Source: JAWRCU01 sp033542235
GTDB lineage: Bacteria; Pseudomonadota; Alphaproteobacteria; Rhizobiales; Rhizobiaceae
Assembly: GCF_033542235.1 (NCBI RefSeq)
Contig: NZ_JAWRCU010000011.1
Location: 62,001-126,000, forward strand
Direction: 5' to 3'
DNA: 64,000 nt
Part shown: piece by piece, positions 35,344 to 43,444 of the stretch
Layout: every line of letters begins with the position of its first letter
How positions within the stretch are numbered: position 1 is the first letter of the stretch
Position numbers and translations under genes: made by a program
The notes under the pieces: generated by a model
Databases searched by the model: none
Told to the model about the DNA's origin: nothing
The model's input: the letters and a program-made list of their open reading frames with translations, nothing else

Positions 35344-36224
35344 ACATGGCAGCCGAAGGGGCAACGATTTTCTCGGATGTGGTCTGCGAGCTTGGCGAAG
35401 GCCCGGCTTACGATCCGGCAACCGGCAAGCTCTTCTGGTTCGACATCGTCGGCAAGAAGCTGCTCGAGAAGAAGTTTCCGGACGGGCCGACCATCGTTCA
35501 CGATCTGCCGGTGATGGGCAGCGCCATCGCGACGATCGACGCGGAACGCCAGCTGCTCGTCGCCGAGGACGGCCTCTATGTGCGCGACATCAAAACGGGC
35601 CGGCTCACGCTGCACACTGCGCTCGAAGCCGACAATCCGCTCAACCGCTCGAATGATGCGCGCGTGCATCCCTCGGGTTCCTTCTGGATCGGCACAATGG
35701 CCAAGGACGAGGGTTCGCCGGCCGGTGCGATCTACTGGTTCTCGAGGGGCGAGATCCGCCGGCTCTATGACAAGATCACGGTGCCGAACTCGATCTGCTT
35801 CTCGCCGGGTGGCGCGACCGCCTATTTCACCGGCAAGCGCCCCAACATCATCCATCGTGTGGATTGCGATCCCTCGACTGGCTTCCCGATCGGCGAGCCG
35901 AACGTGTTCGTGGACAGCAAGGATGCCGATGGCTGGGTGGACGGTTCCGTCGTCGATGCCGACGGGGCGTTGTGGAACGCCCGCTGGGGCGGCGCGCGCG
36001 TCGACGCCTATTCGCCGGCCGGCCAGCTCGTCCGCTCCATTCCGGTGCCGGCGCAGCAATCCTCCTGCCCGGCCTTCGTCGGGCCGGACGCGTCGCGGAT
36101 CGCCGTCACATCCGCCTGGAAGGGCAAGGACGCCGCGGCACGCGCCATCGACCCCGAAGCCGGCAAGACATTCCTGCTCGACATAGAGGTGCGCGGCCGC
36201 TTCGAGCCGAACGTGCAGATTTGA
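35340..36224 (+). CDS. SMP-30/gluconolactonase family, probable galactonolactonase
   Basis: About 294 residues forming a six-bladed beta-propeller lactonase. Metal-binding positions include the Glu in VCELGEGPAYDPATGKLFWF, the Asn in PLNRSNDARVHPSGSFWIGT, the Asn in ITVPNSICFSPG and the Asp in GWVDGSVVDADGALWNA. It would hydrolyse the sugar lactone made by the dehydrogenase three genes upstream. The ATG at 35340 overlaps the dgoA stop (ATGA); a second ATG at 35346 is two codons later. It closes the operon; repeat DNA follows. Galactonolactone as substrate is inferred from context. Confidence 0.88.
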   Translation: MNMAAEGATIFSDVVCELGEGPAYDPATGKLFWFDIVGKKLLEKKFPDGPTIVHDLPVMGSAIATIDAERQLLVAEDGLYVRDIKTGRLTLHTALEADNPLNRSNDARVHPSGSFWIGTMAKDEGSPAGAIYWFSRGEIRRLYDKITVPNSICFSPGGATAYFTGKRPNIIHRVDCDPSTGFPIGEPNVFVDSKDADGWVDGSVVDADGALWNARWGGARVDAYSPAGQLVRSIPVPAQQSSCPAFVGPDASRIAVTSAWKGKDAAARAIDPEAGKTFLLDIEVRGRFEPNVQI

Positions 36225-36333
36225 GCTGCGCCTATCGCATCGGCGTCTTGCCGAGGTCGAATTCGCGCTAGCTTTGATTGAACAGAAGGCCATTCTCGGC
36301 GTGGCTAGCGGGTTCTGCAAATCGCGGGACGCA

Positions 36334-36450
36334 GGCGCTGCCCCTCACCCTTACCCTCTCCCCGTTAAGGACGGGGAGAGGGGGTGATCGACGTTGGCGC
36401 CCCCCTCTCCCCGTCCTTACGGGGAGAGGGTAAGGGTGAGGGGCAGCGCC
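36334..36450. repeat. Palindromic intergenic element, 32-bp inverted ends
   Basis: The 32-base ends (36334-36365 and 36419-36450) are perfect inverse copies starting GGCGCTGCCCCTCACCCTTA. The 53-base interior contains a second inverted GGGGAGAG/CTCTCCCC pairing. It lies between the lactonase and ATP-grasp genes and may also act as a terminator. Related elements are at 44354-44530 and 54423-54491. Confidence 0.85.
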
Positions 36451-36489
36451 AACCTGAAAGCAGAAGGCTTTAAAGGGGGGCAAATAACC

Positions 36490-37551
36490 ATGGCCGAGCA
36501 GCGAGGCGAACTCCTTCTCGTCTACGAGCCCGAGGCAGCCTGCCAGGCGCGCCTTGTAGCCGACGGCTATCCGCCTCAGCGTGCGCTGGAGATAACCTCC
36601 TACCTCGCGCAATCGACCGATCTCGCGCTGGAATTCGCCGAGATTGCCGACGAATGCAGTAAGCTTGGCATGGCCTTCACGCCGGTCGAGCTGGACCAAG
36701 CCGCCGCCCTCGCCAGACGCGACCCGGCGCACACGCTGGTATGGACGCTGACTGACGGCATTGCCTATTTCCGCGGCGGCGCCGCACCTGCGCTAGCCCG
36801 GCTGGGCGGCTTCCGCACGATCGGCTCCGACGACACGCTGTTCGCGCTGTGCCAGGACAAGTTCCGGTCCGGCGCGGTGCTGAGCGCGCTTGGCCTGCCC
36901 TCGCCCGAATGCGGCCTGGCACTGAACGGGAAATGGATCGCGCCGCCGCCGCCTTCGCGTGCAGGGTGGTTCGTGAAGCCGAACCGCCTCGGTTCGAAGA
37001 TCGGCATCTGGCCGGACTCCAGATGCGCCGAACCGGATTACGCGCTGGAACTCAGCCGTCGGGTGTTCAACGGCTACCGGGATGCCGTGGTCGTGCAGCC
37101 CTATGTCGCCGGCCGCAACGTTCGAGCCAGCTTCCTTGCGGCGCAGCCTGATGCGGGTGTCGACCGGCTCGGCATCTTCTTCGTCGATTCCGGCAGCGAC
37201 TTCCAGACGATGGAAGACAGTCTCGCGCTCTACGGCGAGACGGGTGCGGCCGCCAAGGCCGGAGGGCGCTACACCGAGCCGACGCTGGTCGCAGTCTGCG
37301 AGGCCCAACCGGCCGCAGCCGAGCGGATCAGACAGATCGCCGCCGTGCTGATGAACGGTCTCGGCCTGAAGGACGTGTTCTCGGCCGACTTCCGCGTCGA
37401 AGGTGACGACACGGTGCACCTCATCGAATTCGAGGTCTGCCCCGGCCTGCCCTGCTTCGACTTCCGCGCCTATTGCCGCGCCGAATGGGGCCTGAGCCTC
37501 GCCGCTGCGATCGCCGCGGCCGCTGCGGCGAGGCTTCCCCCTAAAACCTGA
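36490..37551 (+). CDS. ATP-grasp superfamily protein, function unknown
   Basis: A 353-residue protein with the layout of ATP-grasp ligases such as D-Ala-D-Ala ligase: an N-terminal domain (about 1-100), then GWFVKPNRLGSKIGIWPDSR (about 158-177) as the ATP-binding Lys region, VVVQPYVAGRNVRASFLAAQ, and the Mg-binding FSADFRVEGDDTVHLIEFEV, which supplies Asp and Glu, ending CPGLPCFDFRAYCR. It is not close enough to Ddl to name. GGGGGG precedes the ATG at 36490. A peptide or polyketide-like carboxylate-amine ligation is the expected chemistry. Its last 11 bases overlap the RlpA-like gene on the other strand. Confidence 0.78.
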   Translation: MAEQRGELLLVYEPEAACQARLVADGYPPQRALEITSYLAQSTDLALEFAEIADECSKLGMAFTPVELDQAAALARRDPAHTLVWTLTDGIAYFRGGAAPALARLGGFRTIGSDDTLFALCQDKFRSGAVLSALGLPSPECGLALNGKWIAPPPPSRAGWFVKPNRLGSKIGIWPDSRCAEPDYALELSRRVFNGYRDAVVVQPYVAGRNVRASFLAAQPDAGVDRLGIFFVDSGSDFQTMEDSLALYGETGAAAKAGGRYTEPTLVAVCEAQPAAAERIRQIAAVLMNGLGLKDVFSADFRVEGDDTVHLIEFEVCPGLPCFDFRAYCRAEWGLSLAAAIAAAAAARLPPKT

Positions 37552-37897
37552 TCATGCAGACGCTGGTGTGGCCCGACGAGACGAAGCCGAGCTGCTGAGC
37601 AGCGCCGCGTGAAACATCGAGGATGCGACCCCTCACGAACGGGCCGCGGTCGTTGATGCGAACGACGACGGTACGACCGTTGCTCTGATTGGTGACCTTG
37701 ACCTTTGTGCCGAGCGGCAAGCTCCGATGAGCCGCTGTCATGGCGGATGGGTTCATGCGTTCGCCGGAAGCAGTCCGGGAATGCAGCGCATACCAGGAGG
37801 CGCGGCCGCACTGGGCTGAAGCAGGCAGCGCGGAGGCAGCAAGCACCAGGCCCGACGCAAGCGCGAGGCCTGAAGCCGCGAGGGCTTTGTTCGACAT
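37541..37897 (-). CDS. RlpA-like septal ring/double-psi beta-barrel lipoprotein-type protein
   Basis: A short protein of 118 residues with signal sequence LAASGLALASGLVLAASALP and then the RlpA double-psi beta-barrel domain: CGRASWYALHSRTASGERMN, PLGTKVKVTNQSNGRTVVVRI, NDRGPFVRGRILDVSRGAA. RlpA proteins are periplasmic and bind or cut denuded glycan strands. No lipobox Cys after the signal was seen, so it is probably soluble. Long SPOR-containing RlpA proteins are about three times larger; this is the domain alone. The ATG at 37897 and the in-frame GTG at 37909 are both possible. It converges tail to tail on the ATP-grasp gene with 11 bases of overlap. Confidence 0.85.
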   Translation of the reverse strand: MSNKALAASGLALASGLVLAASALPASAQCGRASWYALHSRTASGERMNPSAMTAAHRSLPLGTKVKVTNQSNGRTVVVRINDRGPFVRGRILDVSRGAAQQLGFVSSGHTSVCMIRF

Positions 37898-38418
37898 TGG
37901 GTGTCCCACTCTCCGTTTGACAATTAGAGCGGGTAGGGCGAATTGTGGCAGTGGATGTGACAGACCAGCGGCGGTTCCGTGGCGGAGCCGACACGTTTCG
38001 TGACAAGACGAAACAGTTCGTAAGGTGATCTTGGGGAAGATCGTCTACAAATTGTTTTAACATTTTATTAGCGATTGGTCGTCGGATTCTCGCCCGTATC
38101 GCAGGACGCGCGAACTATTGCACAGATTATCTTTTGCGCGCTCGGGCTCTCTGGTGATTACAGCGATCCCGGTTGAGGGGAGGCCAGCTTCACCCCCGGC
38201 GAGCTTGCTCGGCCCCGCCATGTCGGAGCTTGCCATGTCCGCCCTCGGTTCGTTTTCCCCGTCATTCGTTCGCGGCAGGATTGATGGCGCTGGCGATCGG
38301 AACAGGTTGCCCGGGCTTCGCGGGCATTCCATATCGAGGGTGATCGCTCCTGCCGGACTCCGCCCGTCGGACTCCGCCCGGGTGCCGGTCAGTCCAACCC
38401 AGGAAAGGATCCGCATCG
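37898..38418. other. Long intergenic region with no recognised gene
   Basis: About 520 bases between the RlpA-like gene and the ABC transporter gene. I see an AT-rich patch (ATTGTTTTAACATTTTATTA near 38050-38070) that may hold a promoter, and a tandem 14-base repeat CGGACTCCGCCCGT/G at 38354-38381. A 119-codon open frame on the minus strand has no ribosome site or recognisable protein pattern. Confidence 0.45.
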
Positions 38419-40242
38419 ATGGCGGACAAGATGAACGCCAAGGCCGATCCCCAGGCGAAGGCCTTGGATCCCCGCGCCATGGGAGAAGACAGTTTCTTCG
38501 ATCAGCTGATGATGATGCGCCGCGCCTTCATGGCTTCCCCTGTCCGCAACGTCCTGATTGGGCTCGGCTTGGGGATCCTCGTCATCGTAATAGCGACGGC
38601 GGTCGGGCAGGTCATGCTCAACCGCTGGAACCAGCCCTTCTACGATGCGCTTGAAAGGCGCGATCTTCACGCGTTTTTCCACCAGCTTATGATCTTCGCC
38701 TGGATCGCGGGCTGCTTGCTGATCCTCAACGTCACCCAGACCTGGCTGAACCAGATGCTCCGCATCAAGCTGCGCGAGGGTCTGGTTGGCGACCTGATAA
38801 GCGTGTGGATGCAGCCGCGGCGCGCGTTCCGGCTCGCCAATGCCGGCGCGATCGGCGTCAATCCCGACCAGCGCCTGCATGAGGATGCGCGTCATCTCAC
38901 CGAGTTGTCGACCGACCTCGGGGTAGGGCTGCTGCAGGCCACCATCCTGCTCGTCAGCTTCGTCGGCGTGCTATGGTCGCTGTCGTCAGGCTTCGTGTTC
39001 CACATTTCCGGCCGCGCGTTCGAAATACCGGGCTACATGGTCTGGGCAGCCTTTATCTATGCCGGCACGGCCTCGTGGCTCTCCTGGCTGGTCGGGCGAC
39101 CATTGGTCAGGCTGAACAGCGACCGATATGGCCGCGAAGCCGACCTGCGCTTCTCGCTGATGCGCGTCAACGAGCACGTCGATGCGATCTCGCTCGCCGG
39201 AGGCGAACAGGATGAAAGGCGCCGGCTCGAGCTCGATCTGGGCTCGGTTCTGCTGGCGACCCGGCAAATACTGATCGCAACGGTAAGGCTGACCTGGGTC
39301 ACGGCGAGCTATGGCTGGATCACCGTCGTCGCACCCTTCATCATCGCCGCGCCGATCTATTTTGCCGGCGACCTGACCTTCGGTGGCCTGATGATGGCGG
39401 TCGGTGCATTCAATCAGGTGCACGCCGCACTCCGCTGGTTCGTCGATAATATCAGCAGCATCGCCGACTGGCGCGCGACCCTTTTGCGCGTGACGGCCTT
39501 CCGTTCGGCCATCGTGAAGATCGATGAGCTGCACGAGGTCGAGAAGCGGATCGCTTTCACGGAAGCGGCCGACAGCCTGGTCTTCGATCACGTCGAGGTC
39601 GCGTCCCAATCCGGATGCACCAGGCTCACCGAAGCCCATGTCGAGATAGCTCCGACCGAACGCGTTTGCGTGACCGGCGCGCCCGGAGCGGGAAAAACGC
39701 TCTTCTTCAGAGCGATCGCCCGCCTCTGGCCGTGGGGAAGCGGAACCATAGGCCTGCCGACCGGCGAGCCGGTGACCTTCATCCCGCGCACACCCTATTT
39801 CCCGCGCGGAACGCTGCGGGAAGTGCTCTCCTATCCGCGCGGAATGGAGGCCTTTGCCGAGGCCGATCTCACCGCCGCGCTCGCCAAAGTCGGCCTCAGC
39901 CGCCTCGCCGCCAATCTCGATCACCTGGCGCGCTGGGATCGCGAGCTCAGCGACGACGATCAGCGGCTGCTGGCATTTGCCCAGCTTCTTCTGCACAAAC
40001 CGCGATGGGTGGTCATCGACGAGGCATTCGATACGCTCGAGGCCGACACATGCAGTCTGATCTTCTCTGCGCTCGATGAGGAGATGCCGGATTCCGCGCT
40101 CGTCAATATCGGCCGGGTCGACCACAGCCATTTCTTCAAACGCAAGCTGCACCTCGCCTTCGATCCGAAGGGTCGCACACTGAAGCCCTACCGACGCGGC
40201 AGCGTCATGCCGGAACGGGCCGCAGCGGCGGCTGACGCGTGA
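38419..40242 (+). CDS. SbmA/YddA-type ABC transporter (fused permease-ATPase)
   Basis: A 607-residue half-transporter: ABC_membrane_2-type permease (about 45-350) with NRWNQPFYDALERRDLHAFF, the family hallmark, then an ATPase domain (about 385-585). Walker A is GAPGAGKTLFF and Walker B is RWVVIDEAFDTLE. The ABC signature, normally LSxGxQ, is LSDDDQRLLAFAQLLLHKP, so it is changed at several positions. In rhizobia, relatives named BacA, BclA or YejABEF-independent importers take up antimicrobial NCR peptides; this protein belongs to the broader YddA group and its substrate is not proven. AGGAAAGG lies upstream of the ATG. Confidence 0.88.
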   Translation: MADKMNAKADPQAKALDPRAMGEDSFFDQLMMMRRAFMASPVRNVLIGLGLGILVIVIATAVGQVMLNRWNQPFYDALERRDLHAFFHQLMIFAWIAGCLLILNVTQTWLNQMLRIKLREGLVGDLISVWMQPRRAFRLANAGAIGVNPDQRLHEDARHLTELSTDLGVGLLQATILLVSFVGVLWSLSSGFVFHISGRAFEIPGYMVWAAFIYAGTASWLSWLVGRPLVRLNSDRYGREADLRFSLMRVNEHVDAISLAGGEQDERRRLELDLGSVLLATRQILIATVRLTWVTASYGWITVVAPFIIAAPIYFAGDLTFGGLMMAVGAFNQVHAALRWFVDNISSIADWRATLLRVTAFRSAIVKIDELHEVEKRIAFTEAADSLVFDHVEVASQSGCTRLTEAHVEIAPTERVCVTGAPGAGKTLFFRAIARLWPWGSGTIGLPTGEPVTFIPRTPYFPRGTLREVLSYPRGMEAFAEADLTAALAKVGLSRLAANLDHLARWDRELSDDDQRLLAFAQLLLHKPRWVVIDEAFDTLEADTCSLIFSALDEEMPDSALVNIGRVDHSHFFKRKLHLAFDPKGRTLKPYRRGSVMPERAAAAADA

Positions 40243-40555
40243 CAGCCTCGCTGGTTCGTGAAAGGGTAGTGCAACAAGCTAAGCAGTGAGGGGAGGGGCT
40301 GCGTGCCAACATCGGTGCCTGTCGAACCAGATCGATCTCCGCCACAGCTCGTCTCGAACGGCTATGCGCTCGACCCCAGCCGTGCACCGTCTGGCCGGCT
40401 GGCGGCGAGCGATCCCTCGGAGCCGCCGCATGTCCTCTCCGCACGCTACGGGGAAGGAGCAACCACTGGAGCTTGATATGCTTTGAGGGGGCCTGCCCTC
40501 GAAGAAGCGACGGGCCGAACGACGCGTATGCCGACTTGGCGTTCTCCTCCAAGAT
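40243..40555. other. Intergenic region with possible gene remnant
   Basis: The 313 bases between the ABC transporter and the first response regulator contain one readable small frame (40303-40476), described separately as a probable dioxygenase remnant. Nothing else is recognised. Confidence 0.45.
40303..40476 (+). pseudogene. Possible N-terminal remnant of a phytanoyl-CoA dioxygenase-like gene
   Basis: GTG at 40303 with GGGGAGGGG upstream opens a 57-residue frame. Its text PQLVSNGYALDPS, RLAASDPSEPP and LSARYGEG resembles the N-terminus of phytanoyl-CoA dioxygenase family proteins, which continue into a full domain with the iron-binding HxD motif. Here the frame stops at 40474 and nothing further downstream resembles the rest. 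It may be a truncated fragment left by a deletion or rearrangement near the response-regulator islet, or chance similarity to remembered sequences. Confidence 0.3.
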
Positions 40556-40954
40556 CTACGAGCGATCCGATCCACCTCTCAGCCGCTTGATATGGTCCAC
40601 GACCGTGGCGGGATCATATGGTTTCGCCAGATGGGGCCCCTCCTCGCAAAGATCACCTGCGGCGCTCGCCGTCCGCTCGACAGCCGAAGAGAGTATCACC
40701 TTCACGTCAGGCATGTTTTGACGAACCCAACTCGCTAGCTGGAAACCATTCATTTCCCCCGGCAGGTCGACGTCAGAGAGGATAATGTCGACGTCGAAAC
40801 CTTCCTGGTTCAATGCTTGCTCTGCCTCCCACGCGTTTACCGCTTCTATGACCCGGTAGCCGCACTGGCGCAGGTAGTCCGCAATGACCGTCCGGGTGAT
40901 CACATCACCGTCTACGACCAGAATTGTCTCAGGCTGCTGGTTGGGTGCCTCCAT
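40556..40954 (-). CDS. Single-domain response regulator
   Basis: A 132-residue receiver domain without an output domain. The phosphoacceptor Asp is in ILSDVDLPGE (near residue 61), the conserved Ser is in VILSSAV and the Lys is in LAKPYDP. The acidic pocket, usually DD or ED, is VVDGDVI here, with Gly between two Asp residues, so Mg binding may be altered. Its ATG lies inside the end of the next regulator upstream (26-base overlap), so the two are co-translated. Single-domain regulators act as phosphate sinks or by protein contact. No histidine kinase is present nearby. Confidence 0.85.
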   Translation of the reverse strand: MEAPNQQPETILVVDGDVITRTVIADYLRQCGYRVIEAVNAWEAEQALNQEGFDVDIILSDVDLPGEMNGFQLASWVRQNMPDVKVILSSAVERTASAAGDLCEEGPHLAKPYDPATVVDHIKRLRGGSDRS

Positions 40955-41384
40955 CGTTGGGGGAACGCTGAGCGTCTTGCCCGGTTCCGTCGACCAGCTC
41001 GTCCAGTTGCTTCACCAGCAGCTCCGGGGCAGCCGGCTTCGTAAAGAAGGCGTCCCAGAGAGATAGCTCCTCAACGCTCGGCTCGTAGTGGCCCGACATC
41101 ACGGCAACTCTCACAGCCGGTCGTTCTCGCCTGACCCAACCTGCCAATGTTGTGCCGTCCACCGCCCCCGGCATCCTGACGTCAGTAAGGACCAGGCCGA
41201 CCACAATGGTGGAGCGGAGAAAATGGATCGCCTCTTCCCCGGACGCGGCCTCATAGACCGTCCAGCCAGCGCGTCGAAACGCATCGGCCAGGTCCAAGCG
41301 GATCAGGAACTCGTCTTCCACGAGGAGAACGGAGGGCGCCAAGCGGTCTGCTGCCGGGCTCCCCGCAGCCGAAATTTTGGGCAT
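40929..41384 (-). CDS. Single-domain response regulator
   Basis: About 151 residues: a short N-terminal tail, then a receiver domain with VLLVEDEFLIRLDLADAFRR (acidic pair), the phosphoacceptor Asp in LVLTDVRMPGAVDG, VAVMSGH, and Lys in FFTKPAAPELL. The C-terminal 20 residues (GTGQDAQRSPNDGGTQPAA) look unstructured, and there is no DNA-binding domain. GGAGAGGTGT precedes the ATG at 41384; the frame remains open to 41501 without support. It forms an overlapping pair with the 40556 regulator, and a third receiver gene lies at 42882 on the other strand. Confidence 0.85.
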   Translation of the reverse strand: MPKISAAGSPAADRLAPSVLLVEDEFLIRLDLADAFRRAGWTVYEAASGEEAIHFLRSTIVVGLVLTDVRMPGAVDGTTLAGWVRRERPAVRVAVMSGHYEPSVEELSLWDAFFTKPAAPELLVKQLDELVDGTGQDAQRSPNDGGTQPAA

Positions 41385-41737
41385 ACACCTCTCCATCCCC
41401 AACCGTCCCAACTGCTTGGGGTCGCAAAAGGTTCCCCTTTTCGACAAACCAAGTATCACTGCCCCCAACCAACAGCGGCCGCAGGATCGGATGCGGGACA
41501 ATGACGGTCTGGGAAACTGGCTGCTCCCGTCTCACAGAATGGTTATGTCCGTTGACCAGATCGTCCGTTGAACGATGTCAGCTCTTACAGCCTGAAGGTT
41601 CAAGCTACAGGGACGGGGTGCCCGGCTCATTCGACGTCGATCAGTCTCTGAGGAAAACTCGCGCTAAAGATTTCTCGAAGCTGGCCAACCCCACGATCTT
41701 GCGTTGGCGCGTCTCAGGGATGGGCCGGAAGGCAAAG
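41385..41737. other. Intergenic region, no gene recognised
   Basis: The 353 bases between a response regulator and the small ribbon-helix-helix-like gene hold no protein I can support. A long open frame on the plus strand (from 41501) runs antisense through the small gene and has no coding-like composition. GC content appears lower than in flanking operons. Confidence 0.4.
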
Positions 41738-41965
41738 TCAGCTCTGGTCCGATCTGCTCTCGTCGCTAATCACCCCAAACTCCTGAGACTTGGAGCCAAT
41801 TCCAGCCGTCAGAAAGCCTTCTGCAGCCAACCCGCGTCTCAGCAACTCCCGAACTGCAGCGGCACGGCTCGGCATATGTCTGCTGAACCGCCAGTTCTCA
41901 ACCGCCTGCAATTCATCAGCACTGAGCATGATCTGCAAGCGCTCTGGGCGTTCGAGGTCAGCCAT
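41738..41965 (-). CDS. Small ribbon-helix-helix-like protein
   Basis: A 75-residue protein, MADLERPERLQIMLSADELQ then AVENWRFSRHMPSRAAAVRE and LLRRGLAAEGF. The pattern beta-strand RLQIMLSADEL followed by two helices ending AAAVRELLRRGL is that of CopG/Arc-type ribbon-helix-helix DNA-binding proteins. GGAGGGCTGCA directly precedes the ATG at 41965, so the upstream extension to 42028 is not used. Similar proteins are scattered in Mesorhizobium genomes as orphans. There is no partner toxin gene adjacent. It may act as an autoregulator or a small regulator. Confidence 0.68.
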   Translation of the reverse strand: MADLERPERLQIMLSADELQAVENWRFSRHMPSRAAAVRELLRRGLAAEGFLTAGIGSKSQEFGVISDESRSDQS

Positions 41966-42223
41966 TGCAGCCCTCCAAGGCGTCGAATGAGTAGTAGACG
42001 CCGTATGAGTAAACCTAGTGAACGGCATATTTCACTTCAAGAGAGGCGAAAGCGTGGAGTGCTGCTGACGCTGACTAGACTATGACGTAGCAGAGGCCGC
42101 AAAAGGGTTATTCTACTAACTATTTGATTTTGCTATTATTTTTTCGATATCCTCTTGCCAACCGGAGGAAACGAGTTCATCATGAATGATGGTGATGTTC
42201 CTCACTGCTATAGGGAGGCAGCT

Positions 42224-42721
42224 ATGCTCCCGCCTTCATCCAAACTGATTTCAGACATCTCCAACGGCGTGGCAGAGGCTGCCAGGCTGCATGGTGTGGT
42301 TCGTATCGCGGCGGTAGCCGAGGAGGTGCGCTGTCGAAACGTCCACGAGAATATTGCCCTCGAAGACATCGAGAGCATGGTGCTTCACCACGCCCAGCAA
42401 CGTGGACTGCACTGCGCGTTGGACGGCCTGACGATCATTGTCGACAGCGCTCCGGCGATCGAACCCCCGGGAATGGCGGCCGAGATCTTGCTCCAAGAAC
42501 TCATTGGCATCGCCACCCCGGAGCAACTTCAAGTTCTGACCACGATGCTCGAAGAGCATTGCGGTGCTGCCGACATCGAACCTGGAACGCCAGCTTATGA
42601 GCAGGTGGGCCGACGAATAATGGCGCTGTTCAACAACGGCGTTGTTGAGACCGAGGATTTGGCGGCAGCACTTTGTGGCAAAGACGGGCTCGGGCTGCGG
42701 CACGCAAAGCCATTTGGCTAG
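42224..42721 (+). CDS. Hypothetical protein of 165 residues
   Basis: I do not recognise this protein. It begins MLPPSSKLISDISNGVAEAA and appears mostly alpha-helical; LHGVVRIAAVAEEVRCRNVH resembles a helix-rich accessory region, and the second half (from about residue 85) has EILLQELIGIATPEQLQVLT then TMLEEHCGAADIE. There is no signal peptide or membrane span. GGGAGG lies six bases before ATG 42224; an ATG at 42182 would add 14 residues but its GGAGG is 13 bases away. It sits between the small RHH-like gene and a response regulator. Confidence 0.55.
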   Translation: MLPPSSKLISDISNGVAEAARLHGVVRIAAVAEEVRCRNVHENIALEDIESMVLHHAQQRGLHCALDGLTIIVDSAPAIEPPGMAAEILLQELIGIATPEQLQVLTTMLEEHCGAADIEPGTPAYEQVGRRIMALFNNGVVETEDLAAALCGKDGLGLRHAKPFG

Positions 42722-42881
42722 CGCCTTTGCCTGGAAAGTGTAGCACACCTGCGGCCGGCCGGCGAAAAGCTCGTCTCGCTGTGGGCGAGGTGGTCGCGCA
42801 AGAGAGCAGGCTGGAGCCAGCGCGTGTCAGCGCGCGCCTGAATTGAAAGGCGGTGGACCCGCCAGAGCAGGGGAGTTGTTC

Positions 42882-43259
42882 GTGTTGTCGAACCAGCCGC
42901 TTCGCCGTGAACTTGCGGGCCGCCGTGTGCTGGTTGTCGAGGACGAGTACCTGATTGCCCTCGACATCGGCGAAGCACTGGAGAACGCTGGTGCCCAGGT
43001 CGTGGGACCGGCCGGTACCATCATCAAGGCAGCCACCCTTGTCCGCGAGAATGGGTTCGACATTGCGGTGGTTGACGTGGCGCTGCAGGATGGCGACGCG
43101 TATCCGGTTGTTGATGCGCTGCAAGCCGCGGACATACCGGTGTTGTTCTTGACCGGGTACGAAAGGTCGGGCCTCCGTCGGGAGTACCGGACCCTTCCTC
43201 ATCTCACGAAACCCTTCCAGTACACAGATTTCATCAAGACGCTCGCCGACCTGATTTAG
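42882..43259 (+). CDS. Single-domain response regulator
   Basis: A 125-residue receiver domain, the third in this islet. Conserved parts are RVLVVEDEYLIALDIGEALE (acidic pair), VVDVALQDGDAYPV with the phosphoacceptor Asp, VLFLTGYERSG and LPHLTKPFQYTDF with the conserved Lys. GTG at 42882 has GGGGAG six bases upstream. No output domain follows. It resembles the CheY-like receivers that many rhizobia carry near HWE-type histidine kinases, but no kinase is within the window. Its 3' end is about 185 bases from tRNA-Leu, which runs the other way. Confidence 0.85.
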   Translation: MLSNQPLRRELAGRRVLVVEDEYLIALDIGEALENAGAQVVGPAGTIIKAATLVRENGFDIAVVDVALQDGDAYPVVDALQAADIPVLFLTGYERSGLRREYRTLPHLTKPFQYTDFIKTLADLI

Positions 43260-43444
43260 CGGAGGACTGTGGCAGCGAAGGACAGTTCGCGCGGTCGGCG
43301 AAGGCATTGTCAGCCCGCCGGCTCCAGCGTGCGCTTCACCTGGATTGCCACGGGCAGTGGCTCCTACGTGTATATCGGGATGTACAGAAGGGACCCGTAT
43401 GATACCGAGGCCGTTTTGGGAAACCTGGCGTATCGCCAAGTTGA

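Noticed and set aside
36334..36450. CRISPR-like array
   Set aside because: The repeats are a single long palindrome and distant copies, not regularly spaced direct repeats with unique spacers.
38057..38416. 119-codon minus-strand frame in the long gap before the ABC transporter gene
   Set aside because: No ribosome site, no conserved-looking segments and no domain.
41501..42085. 194-codon plus-strand frame over the RHH-like gene
   Set aside because: The minus-strand gene has a ribosome site and a recognisable fold; the plus frame does not.
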